Source: Sphingobium sp. (GTDB lineage Bacteria > Pseudomonadota > Alphaproteobacteria > Sphingomonadales > Sphingomonadaceae). Taken from it: DNA of 12,717 nt. Under the pieces are notes generated by a model that was not told where the DNA came from, ran no database searches, and saw only the letters and a program-made list of their open reading frames with translations. The stretch spans positions 1 to 12,717 of the forward strand of contig JASBTC010000121.1 of NCBI GenBank assembly GCA_030148625.1, given 5' to 3'. Positions 1-6,440 of the stretch are shown here, piece by piece (position 1 is the first letter of the stretch; the number at the start of each line of letters is the position of its first letter). The position numbers and the translations under genes are program-made.

Positions 1-2
1 GT

Positions 3-209
3 GGTGCGCTGCCGCTGATCGGCGCGGGCGGAATCGCGAGCGGCGAAGACGCCTATCGGCGCATCCTGGCGGGTGCGAGCCTGGTCCAGCTCTATTCGGC
101 TTTGGTCTATCGCGGACCAGGGCTGGCGCGGCAGATCGCGCGCGAACTCAAGGCGTTGCTGGAACGCGACGGCTTCACCAAGGTGATCGAGGCCGTCGGC
201 GAGTCCTGA
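3..209 (+). CDS. pyrD: Dihydroorotate dehydrogenase (quinone), C-terminal fragment
   Basis: The gene enters from the left edge; the readable frame begins at base 3 and gives 68 residues before TGA at 207-209. The fragment opens with [18 protein letters not shown], then has [16 protein letters not shown] and a helical C-terminus. This is the typical end of class 2 (membrane-associated, quinone-dependent) dihydroorotate dehydrogenase: a TIM-barrel strand and loop that hold the FMN phosphate (the IGAGGI segment), then the QLYSALVY strand. The enzyme oxidises dihydroorotate to orotate in pyrimidine synthesis at the inner face of the cytoplasmic membrane. The catalytic base and the N-terminal membrane-binding helices lie outside the window. 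Other flavin TIM barrels share the GGI motif, but the combination with QLYSALVY and the short tail strongly favours PyrD. Confidence 0.9.
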   Translation, partial: GALPLIGAGGIASGEDAYRRILAGASLVQLYSALVYRGPGLARQIARELKALLERDGFTKVIEAVGES

Positions 210-221
210 GTCCATCGACGC

Positions 222-249
222 TTGCCGCTGCGGCAAACCGCTCTACTAT
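222..249 (+). promoter_or_regulatory. Candidate promoter with palindromic operator before the acyl-CoA synthetase gene
   Basis: TTGCCG (222-227) and TACTAT (244-249) are separated by 16 bases, each matching four of six sigma-70 consensus bases. The predicted transcript would start near 256, about 40 bases before the ATG at 298. The -35 element is embedded in a perfect inverted repeat, TTGCCGC-T-GCGGCAA (222-236), which could be an operator for a dimeric repressor. It could also be a remnant hairpin behind pyrD, but no T-run follows it. This is inferred from sequence only. Confidence 0.35.
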
Positions 250-297
250 CGAGGCCGATTCAAGCGACACGGGGGCACCGTGCCTTGTGGAGAGGCC

Positions 298-2091
298 ATG
301 CGCGAACTCGAATATTTTCCTAATCTCGTCACCATGTTCTTCACGCGCGCCGCGGAGAAGGGCGACGCGCCGTTCCTGTGGCATAAGGAAGGCGGCCGCT
401 GGGTCTCGCAAAGCTGGCGCGAGGTGGCGGAACAGGTCGCAGCACTCGCGGCCGGGCTGAAGCGGATCGGCATGAAGCCCGGCGAGCATGTCATGCTCGT
501 TTCGGAGAATCGGCCCGAATGGTGCATCGCCGATATGGCGATCATGGCGGCGGGCTGCGTGACCGTGCCGACCTACATCACCAACACCGAACGCGACCAT
601 CACCACATTCTCGAGGACAGCGAGGCGCGGGCGGTGATCGTCTCCTCCGACAAGCTTGCCCGCGTCGTCATGCCCTCGGTGATCCGATCGTCGCGGGTGC
701 GCGCGGTGATCGGCATCGAGAAGATGCGGATCGGCCAGACCGGCGACACTGGCTTCTACGACTGGCGCGCGCTGATCGACGGCGAGACGCCCGATGTCGC
801 GGGGATCGCCCGCGCGTCCGAAGGCGTGACGCGCGACGACCTTGCCTGCATCATCTACACCAGCGGCACAGGGGGCAGCCCGCGTGGCGTGATGCAGCAT
901 CATGGCGCGATCCTCCACAATGTCGCCGGCTGCACGACCGTGATCTCGGAGGATTTCGGCTGGAACGACGAGGTGTTCCTGTCCTTCCTGCCGCTGTCCC
1001 ATGCCTATGAACACACCGGCGGCCAGCATTTTCCCGTCGGGCTGGGTGCGCAGATCTATTATTCCGAAGGGCTCGACAAGCTGGCCGCCAATATCGAGGA
1101 GGTGCGCCCGACGATCATGGTCGTCGTGCCGCGGCTGTTCGAAGTGCTGCGCCAGCGCATGGTGAAGACCATCGAGAAGCAGGGCGCGCTGCCCCAGGCG
1201 CTGCTCAAGCGCGCGCTCGGTATCGGCGCCAAGGAACTGAGGGGCGGGTTGCCCTTCTGGGACAAGCCGATGGACCTGATCCTCGACCGGACGCTGCGCC
1301 CCAAGATCCAGGCGCGCTTCGGCGGGCGGATGAAGGCGCTGGTGTCCGGCGGCGCGCCGCTCAATCCCGATATCGGCGTCTTTTTCCATTCGCTCGGCCT
1401 CACCCTGTTGCAGGGCTATGGCCAGACCGAAGCCGCGCCCGTCATCTCGTGCAACCGCCCCAAGGCCGGCATCAAGATGGACACGGTCGGCCCGCCGCTG
1501 CCCAATACCGAAGTCGCGATCGCCGAGGATGGCGAGATACTGGTGCGCGGCGAGCTGGTGATGAAGGGATATTGGCGCAACCAGCCCGAGACCGATCGCG
1601 CGCTGGTCGATGGCTGGCTCCACACCGGCGATATCGGCCATATCGACGACAAGGGCCGGATCGTCATCACCGACCGCAAGAAGGACCTGATCGTCCTCGA
1701 CAAGGGCGACAATGTCTCTCCGCAGAAAGTGGAGGGCATATTGACGCTGCAGCCCGAGATCGCCCAGGCGATGGTCGCGGGGGATCGCCGCCCCTATCTG
1801 GTCGGATTGATCGTGCCCGACGCAGAATGGGCACGCGAATTCGCGAAAGTGCACGGATTGCCGAGCGATATCGCGCTGCTGCGCGAGCATGAGCCGTTCC
1901 GCGCGGCGGTCTCCGCCGCGGTCGATCGGGTCAATCGCGACCTGTCGACGACCGAAAAGGTCCGCCGCTTCGTCTTCGCCGACGAGCCCTTCGCCATCGA
2001 GAACAAGCAGATGACGCCGTCGCTCAAGATCCGCCGCCATGTGCTGCGCGAGGTCTATGGTCCCCGGATGGATGCGCTCTACAAGGGGTGA
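298..2091 (+). CDS. Long-chain fatty acid--CoA ligase (AMP-forming acyl-CoA synthetase)
   Basis: This 597-residue member of the ANL adenylating superfamily activates a fatty acid through an acyl-adenylate and transfers it to CoA. Visible motifs are the phosphate-binding loop IIYTSGTGGSPRGV (about residues 185-198), GYGQTE (373-378, the A5 adenine-site motif), GWLHTGDIGHIDD (about 440-452), the hinge DRKKDLI (about 461-467) and the A10 catalytic lysine in MTPSLKIRR (Lys577). Length and the full-length C-terminal domain fit the bacterial long-chain (FadD15-like) group. ATG 298 is chosen because GGAGAGG (289-295) precedes it; an in-frame GTG at 280 would add six residues and has only GGGGG upstream. 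The phosphate loop is unusual: the family pattern expects Thr, Ser, Glu or Ile where this protein has the first Gly of TGG. Substrate chain length cannot be read from the sequence. The gene stands alone and converges on the minus-strand lipoprotein gene. Confidence 0.9.
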   Translation: MRELEYFPNLVTMFFTRAAEKGDAPFLWHKEGGRWVSQSWREVAEQVAALAAGLKRIGMKPGEHVMLVSENRPEWCIADMAIMAAGCVTVPTYITNTERDHHHILEDSEARAVIVSSDKLARVVMPSVIRSSRVRAVIGIEKMRIGQTGDTGFYDWRALIDGETPDVAGIARASEGVTRDDLACIIYTSGTGGSPRGVMQHHGAILHNVAGCTTVISEDFGWNDEVFLSFLPLSHAYEHTGGQHFPVGLGAQIYYSEGLDKLAANIEEVRPTIMVVVPRLFEVLRQRMVKTIEKQGALPQALLKRALGIGAKELRGGLPFWDKPMDLILDRTLRPKIQARFGGRMKALVSGGAPLNPDIGVFFHSLGLTLLQGYGQTEAAPVISCNRPKAGIKMDTVGPPLPNTEVAIAEDGEILVRGELVMKGYWRNQPETDRALVDGWLHTGDIGHIDDKGRIVITDRKKDLIVLDKGDNVSPQKVEGILTLQPEIAQAMVAGDRRPYLVGLIVPDAEWAREFAKVHGLPSDIALLREHEPFRAAVSAAVDRVNRDLSTTEKVRRFVFADEPFAIENKQMTPSLKIRRHVLREVYGPRMDALYKG

Positions 2092-2149
2092 GTGCGGGGG
2101 TTGAGTGCGGCGCGTGCTCCCTCGCCACGGCTTTCAGGCCGGTGCGCCC

Positions 2150-2566
2150 TTATTCGGATCGGTACGGCGTGAAATCGCCGAGCGCGCAACTGCCGACATC
2201 GAAACCGGCGGTCAGATCGACCACGCGCACGATATCGCCACGGCACAATTGGTTGCTCGGCGTGCGGGTGACGAGCGTACGGCCGGCGCCGCTTGCCGGA
2301 CAGCCGCCGGCAGGATCGTTGCGATAGATCAGCCTGGAATTGACGCCGTAGATCAGCGTCCGGTCGCCGATCGTCTTGGTCGAGCGGATATCGCGCAGAT
2401 TGACGCAGCTCACGGGCTTGCCCGGCGTCTTGCCCTTGAGCGCGTCGGCCAGTTCGGCCTCGGCATTGGCGTGGCGCCGGGCGGCTGCGGCTTCCTCCGA
2501 CGGCGAAGGCGCGCCGGCGCACCCGCCAAGCACGGCCAGAACGGCGAACGGGATCAGAATACGCAT
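2150..2566 (-). CDS. Small cysteine-containing lipoprotein, DUF6491-like
   Basis: The product is 138 residues. Residues 1-16 form a lipoprotein signal: Met-Arg, a hydrophobic stretch and the lipobox VLGGC, with Cys16 as the lipidation site. A charged, Ala/Glu-rich linker (about 20-48) precedes a compact domain with four cysteines at 54, 89, 108 and 127. Recognisable segments are NLRDIRSTKTIGD, a RLIYRNDP turn and SNQLCRGDIV. This pattern matches my memory of the DUF6491 family; no biochemical role is known to me. Even-numbered cysteines in an exported domain suggest two disulfides, which is inference. The start at 2566 is chosen because GGAGA lies 6 bases upstream; an ATG 12 bases earlier would overlap that site. 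It sits 49 bases behind gloB on the same strand and may be the last gene of that unit. Confidence 0.72.
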   Translation of the reverse strand: MRILIPFAVLAVLGGCAGAPSPSEEAAAARRHANAEAELADALKGKTPGKPVSCVNLRDIRSTKTIGDRTLIYGVNSRLIYRNDPAGGCPASGAGRTLVTRTPSNQLCRGDIVRVVDLTAGFDVGSCALGDFTPYRSE

Positions 2567-2615
2567 CGCAATCTCCATCATGCGGTCTCGTATCCCCCGC
2601 ATCCTTATACGCTTT

Positions 2616-3344
2616 TCAGCCGCGGAACGCATCCTTTTCGGCACGGCGGCGGGCAAGCTCGGCGACGTCGGCGGCGCGCATGAACGGATTGGTGGCGCGT
2701 TCGAGCGCGATGGTGGTGGGAATGGTGGGCTCGCCCGCTGCGCGCGCCGCGTCGACCGCTGCCATGCGCGCGATCAGCGCCGCATTGTCGGGCTCGGCGA
2801 CCAGCGCATAGCGGCCGTTCGACTGGGTATATTCATGGGCGCAATAGACACGGGTCTCATCGGGCAATGTCTCAAGCCGGCGCATATTGCCGAACATCTG
2901 CTCGGCGGTTCCCTCGAACAACCGCCCACAGCCCATCGCGAACAAGGTGTCGCCGACAAAGGCGGCCGACTCGCCGGCGACATGATAGGCGATATGGCCG
3001 GCGGTGTGCGCGGGCACCTCGATCACCTGAGCGGTGACGGCGCCGAGCGAAACCCGATCCCCCTCACCCACCAGCCGGTCGAGCGTCGGGATGCGTTCCG
3101 CTTCGGCGGCAGGGCCGGTGATGGTGCAGCCGGTGGCCGCCTTGATCTCGGCGTTGCCGCCTGTGTGATCGGGGTGCCAATGGGTGTTCCAGATCTGCGT
3201 GATCCGCCAGCCGCGCTGCTCCGCCGCGTCGAGCACGGGCTGGGCGACTGCGGGATCGACCACCATCGTCTCGCCTGAAACGGGTTCATGGACCAGCCAG
3301 ATATAATTGTCGCTGAGCACCGGAATGCGGACGATCTCTAACAT
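2616..3344 (-). CDS. gloB: Hydroxyacylglutathione hydrolase (glyoxalase II)
   Basis: This metallo-beta-lactamase-fold enzyme hydrolyses S-lactoylglutathione to lactate and glutathione, the second step of methylglyoxal detoxification. In the 242-residue product the metal motif THWHPDH gives His55, His57, Asp59 and His60. Further ligands are His113 in PAHTAGH, the bridging Asp132 in VGDTLF and His170 in YCAHEY. The C-terminal region has ERATNPFMR, the counterpart of the NPFLR glutathione-binding segment that separates glyoxalase II from other MBL hydrolases. The length is normal for the family. ATG 3344 has GGGAG 8 bases upstream; a longer frame with MHHGRTP in front is unlikely. Its first codons overlap the stop of the nitronate monooxygenase gene by 7 bases (ATGTTAG), which suggests translational coupling. 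Confidence 0.93.
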   Translation of the reverse strand: MLEIVRIPVLSDNYIWLVHEPVSGETMVVDPAVAQPVLDAAEQRGWRITQIWNTHWHPDHTGGNAEIKAATGCTITGPAAEAERIPTLDRLVGEGDRVSLGAVTAQVIEVPAHTAGHIAYHVAGESAAFVGDTLFAMGCGRLFEGTAEQMFGNMRRLETLPDETRVYCAHEYTQSNGRYALVAEPDNAALIARMAAVDAARAAGEPTIPTTIALERATNPFMRAADVAELARRRAEKDAFRG

Positions 3345-4399
3345 GGGGGTTCTCCCGTGATGCACGCATGCGCCGCGTCGGACAGGCGGCGCGTCAACGC
3401 CTCGGCGGATTCGGGACAGCCCAGCCGTGCCGACTGTCCGCTCCAGATCGTCGAGAAGTCGGTGCGACCCTTTGCCTCGGCCGCCGCGCGCAGCGCGGCA
3501 AGTGCTGCCGAGGCGTGGGGAAAGGGTGGCGCCGCGGGATTTGTCGGCCCCAGCTCCTCGACCAGACGGTTGGGCAGGCCGCGTGCGAGCCCGCCCGAAA
3601 TCAAATTGGTGAAACGCGTCGCTTCGGCGGCCTCGTCCAGCAGCAAGGCACGATGCGCCGGCGAAGCGAGGCTTTCAGGACAGTGAAGATAGGCCGTGCC
3701 GAGCTGCACCGCGCTCGCGCCGAGCGCGAAGGCCGCGGCGATCCCGCGGGCATCGCCGATGCCGCCGGCCGCGATGACGGGCAGGTCGACGGCGTCGGCG
3801 GTCTGCGGCAGCAACGCGAACAGCCCCATTTCGGTGCCGGGCGCCGCCGGCAGGAAACGTGCGGTGTGGCCGCCGGCTTCGAAACCCTGGGCGATCACCG
3901 CATCGACGCCGCGCGCCGCGAGCCAGCGCGCCTCGGCGACATTGGTGGCCGAGGACAGGATATGGGCCCTGGTCGCCGCGACCCGATCGAGCAGATCTTC
4001 GTTGGGCAGGCCGAAATGGAAGCTGACGATCTCGGGCCTGATCGTCTCGACCGCGTCGCACATCGCATCGTCGAACGGTCTGCGCAGCGGCGGCGGCATT
4101 TCTGGCGGGCCGACCCCATATTCGGCATAATAGGGCGCGAGCAGGGTGCGCCACGCCGCATCGTCGCCCGCAGGCTCGAGGCGGTGGCAGAAGAAATTGA
4201 GATTGAGCGGCCCGTTCGCCGCGGCGCGGACGGCGGCGGCCTGCTCGATTGCCTGCGCCGGCGAAAGCAGCGCGCAGGGCAGCGATCCGATCGCGCCGCC
4301 CCGGATCGCCGCGGCGGCAAGTGCGACGCCGCCCGCACCCGCCATCGGCGCCTGGACGATCGGGTGCGTGCGCAGCGAAGCCGCGATCGCGGTCACCAT
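3338..4399 (-). CDS. Nitronate monooxygenase (2-nitropropane dioxygenase family)
   Basis: The 353-residue product is an FMN-dependent TIM-barrel enzyme that oxidises alkyl nitronates such as propionate-3-nitronate to the aldehyde or ketone and nitrite. Visible features are PIVQAPMAGAGG near the N-terminus (residues 13-24), QGFEAGGH at 171-178 with the conserved glycines and His of the family, and the FMN-phosphate segment PVIAAGGIGDARG (207-219) followed by ALGASAVQLGTAYL (225-238). The start at 4399 aligns with the usual N-terminus. A longer upstream frame is the shadow of the preceding gene. Its ATG overlaps the stop of the VOC gene (ATGGTGA, 7 bases), and its own stop overlaps the gloB start in the same way, so all three are probably co-translated. 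The exact substrate is not readable; some relatives act as enoyl reductases. Confidence 0.88.
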   Translation of the reverse strand: MVTAIAASLRTHPIVQAPMAGAGGVALAAAAIRGGAIGSLPCALLSPAQAIEQAAAVRAAANGPLNLNFFCHRLEPAGDDAAWRTLLAPYYAEYGVGPPEMPPPLRRPFDDAMCDAVETIRPEIVSFHFGLPNEDLLDRVAATRAHILSSATNVAEARWLAARGVDAVIAQGFEAGGHTARFLPAAPGTEMGLFALLPQTADAVDLPVIAAGGIGDARGIAAAFALGASAVQLGTAYLHCPESLASPAHRALLLDEAAEATRFTNLISGGLARGLPNRLVEELGPTNPAAPPFPHASAALAALRAAAEAKGRTDFSTIWSGQSARLGCPESAEALTRRLSDAAHACITGEPPC

Positions 4400-4806
4400 T
4401 GTCCCGTGTTCGGCATCGACGCCCAGGGTTCGGCGGGCGCGAGATGGCCGTCCTGAAGCAGCTCGATCGAGATGCCGTCGGGGGTGCGGACAAAGGCCAT
4501 ATGGCCGTCGCGCGGCGGGCGATTGATCGTGACGCCGGCATCCATCAGCCGCTGGCACGTCGCATAGATATCGTCGACACGATATGCGAGATGGCCGAAA
4601 TTGCGGCCGCTCTCATAGGGTTGCGGATCCCAATTATGGGTAAGCTCGACCTGCGCGTCCTCGTCGCCGGGTGCGGCCATGAAGATCAGCGTGAAACGGC
4701 CCTGCTCGCTGTCCATCCGCCCGACTTCCCGGAGGCCCAGCAGTTCGAAGAAGCGGATGGTCTCGACCGGATCGGTGACGCGGATCATGGTGTGGAGATA
4801 TTTCAC
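4393..4806 (-). CDS. gloA: Glyoxalase I-like VOC protein (probable lactoylglutathione lyase)
   Basis: The 137-residue protein has the two paired beta-alpha-beta-beta-beta modules of the vicinal oxygen chelate fold. The four metal ligands of E. coli GloA (His5, Glu56, His74, Glu122) have clear counterparts: His5 in MKYLHTM, Glu54 in QVELTHNWD, His72 in FGHLAYRVDD and Glu115 in GISIELLQ. It would therefore convert the methylglyoxal-glutathione hemithioacetal to S-lactoylglutathione. The loop before the last strand is several residues shorter than in E. coli GloA, and the tail has an extra segment ending NTGQW, so substrate preference could differ. The start codon is GTG at 4806, chosen because the N-terminus then aligns with GloA; GCAGG lies 5 bases upstream. 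A weak -10-like TATATC is present on this strand at 4851-4856, without a good -35. It leads the three-gene overlap with the nitronate monooxygenase gene and gloB. Confidence 0.82.
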   Translation of the reverse strand: MKYLHTMIRVTDPVETIRFFELLGLREVGRMDSEQGRFTLIFMAAPGDEDAQVELTHNWDPQPYESGRNFGHLAYRVDDIYATCQRLMDAGVTINRPPRDGHMAFVRTPDGISIELLQDGHLAPAEPWASMPNTGQW

Positions 4807-4892
4807 GAATGCCTGCCCTCATTGCCGCCCGGTCGCGGCCGGACCCTGGCGATATAGGCGATCGCACGACGCTTTGCAGCCTTGCGGACAGG

Positions 4893-5648
4893 TTATTGCG
4901 GCGGCGCTTTCTCCATGTCCGCCTTCAACGCGACAAGTGCCGCCGCGGCCGCCTTGCCGGCATCGCTGTCGGGCTGGTTCTTCACCGCACCTTCCCATGC
5001 GACCTTCGCCGCTTCGGGCGCCCCCGACAGGATCGCGACATTGCCGGCCTCCAGCGCCACCGAGGCGTCGTCGGGCGACAGCTTGGCGGCTTCGGCAATG
5101 TCGGTCTGTGCCCGCGCAAGGTCGTTCGTCCGCCGCGCCAGCGTCGCCGAGAGCAACCAGGCGAGCGGATCCTTCGGCGCCAGCTTCAGCGCAGCGTCCA
5201 GGTCGGTGCGCGCGCCGGCATTGTCGCCAAGCGCGACGCGGGCGCGGGCGCGATCGAGATGGACCTCGCCCAGCCGCTCGCCCGAAAGCGTGCCGTGCGC
5301 GAACGCCGCATCGAAGGCGGATCGCGCCAGATCGGGTTGCTTCGCCGCCAGCCGCGCATTGCCGGCCTGCACCCACAAATTGGCGGCACGGCTGTCGCGC
5401 GCGACTTCGGCTTCGCGCGCCGCCTGCTCGAATGCGACGGCGGCGGGAACGAAGCGCTGCTGCGCCGCATAAGCGAGGGCGAGGCAATGACGCGCCAGCA
5501 CGCCGCCGCCGCTGATCCGCCATTGATCGGCCGTCGCGATCGCCTTGACCGGATCTTCGCCCACCAGCGCGACACAGGCGTCGAAACGCTGTTCGGCGGC
5601 GGTTGGGGCGGCTGCCTGGGAGGCAAGCATCAAAAGGATCGGGATCAT
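4893..5648 (-). CDS. Exported tetratricopeptide-repeat protein
   Basis: The 251-residue product begins MIPILLMLASQAAA, a short hydrophobic export signal without the usual basic residues, so it is probably periplasmic. The rest is Ala-rich helical repeat. Clear TPR-like units include the stretch around VPAAVAFEQAAREAE, the LARSAFDAAFAHG unit, DNAGARTDLDAALKLAPKDPLAW, and NDLARAQTDIAEAAKLSPDD, with typical Ala/Gly and Pro spacing. TPR proteins are protein-binding scaffolds; no enzymatic motif is visible. The start at 5648 overlaps the stop of the alpha/beta hydrolase gene by four bases (ATGA), so the two are almost certainly translated together. A much longer in-frame extension upstream is only a shadow of the hydrolase gene. 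The partner is unknown. Confidence 0.8.
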   Translation of the reverse strand: MIPILLMLASQAAAPTAAEQRFDACVALVGEDPVKAIATADQWRISGGGVLARHCLALAYAAQQRFVPAAVAFEQAAREAEVARDSRAANLWVQAGNARLAAKQPDLARSAFDAAFAHGTLSGERLGEVHLDRARARVALGDNAGARTDLDAALKLAPKDPLAWLLSATLARRTNDLARAQTDIAEAAKLSPDDASVALEAGNVAILSGAPEAAKVAWEGAVKNQPDSDAGKAAAAALVALKADMEKAPPQ

Positions 5649-6385
5649 CCGGGCTCCGGCAGACTGGCGACGGTCGCGCGCAGCAGGGCGATGTCCTGCG
5701 GGCGCGACAGGCGATGGTCGCCGTCCTTGACCAGATTCACCTGCACATCGGCTGAACGAAGCCGCTCGGCGAGGCGGAGCGAGATGCTCCATGGCACGTC
5801 GGGATCGGCCTGGCCGTGGAGCAACCGCACCGGGCAGTCGATCGCGACCGGGCCCTCCAGCAACAGGCTGGCCTGGCCCGACTCCCACAGATCGCGCGTC
5901 GTGACATAGGGCGAATCGGCATAGTCGCTCGGTTCCTCGATCCGGCCGCGTTCGACCAGTTCGGCCTTTTGCGCGTCGGTGAAGCCCCATGACGTAAAGT
6001 CCGGCGCGGGGGCGATGCCGACCAGCGCTGCGACGCGTTCGGGGCGGGCAAGCGCGACGAGCAGCATCAGCCAGCCGCCCATCGACGATCCGACCAGCTC
6101 CAGCGGCCCTTCGGTCAGCGTGTCGATCAGATGCAGCACATCGTCGCGCCACGACAGCAAGGTGCCGTCCTCGAACGCGCCCTCGCTGGCGCCGCATCCG
6201 GCATAGTCGAGCCGCAGCATCGCCCGGCCGGTTTCCGCCGCCCAGGCATCGAGCGCGAGCGCTTTCGACCCTGCCATGTCCGACATATAGCCGGGCAGGA
6301 AGACGATGGTGGGGCCGTGCCCGGCGCGGAGCAGATAAGCGAGGCGGAGCCCGTCGGGCCGGGCAGCGAAGCTGGGAGTGGACAT
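5645..6385 (-). CDS. Alpha/beta hydrolase (ABHD10-like serine hydrolase)
   Basis: The 246-residue protein has the full alpha/beta-hydrolase catalytic set: nucleophile Ser101 in GSSMGG, acid Asp194 in HGQADPDVPW and His224 in DGDHRLSRP. The oxyanion-hole region is FLPGYMSDMAGSK, and the strand-4 segment is RLDYAGCGASEG. The GDHRLSRPQDI ending and overall size resemble the ABHD10/acyl-protein thioesterase-like group, so a carboxylesterase or thioesterase activity is likely; the substrate is unknown. There is no signal peptide, so it is cytoplasmic. ATG 6385 has a strong AGGAG 6 bases upstream. It overlaps the downstream TPR gene by four bases. The 55-base gap to the M48 gene shows no clear promoter or terminator. 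Confidence 0.87.
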   Translation of the reverse strand: MSTPSFAARPDGLRLAYLLRAGHGPTIVFLPGYMSDMAGSKALALDAWAAETGRAMLRLDYAGCGASEGAFEDGTLLSWRDDVLHLIDTLTEGPLELVGSSMGGWLMLLVALARPERVAALVGIAPAPDFTSWGFTDAQKAELVERGRIEEPSDYADSPYVTTRDLWESGQASLLLEGPVAIDCPVRLLHGQADPDVPWSISLRLAERLRSADVQVNLVKDGDHRLSRPQDIALLRATVASLPEPG

Positions 6386-6440
6386 GACAGGCTCCTAACG
6401 CAACAGGCGCGATCGTGGCACCCGATTCTCGGTTGAGAGA

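Noticed and set aside
175..2040. A 621-codon open frame antisense to the acyl-CoA synthetase gene
   Set aside because: The sense frame has complete family motifs. The antisense product is low-complexity, rich in Arg, Asp and His, as expected from GC-rich codon bias read backwards.
2092..2149. Terminator between the convergent acyl-CoA synthetase and lipoprotein genes
   Set aside because: Only short stems such as GGC/GCC were found, with no T-run on either strand.
3338..4558. A 406-residue version of nitronate monooxygenase
   Set aside because: The first 53 residues are Arg/Pro-rich shadow of the GloA-like gene; the family N-terminus begins at about 4399.
4893..6197. A 434-residue version of the TPR protein
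   Set aside because: Residues before MIPILL are an out-of-frame reading of the alpha/beta hydrolase; the ATGA overlap gives a natural start.
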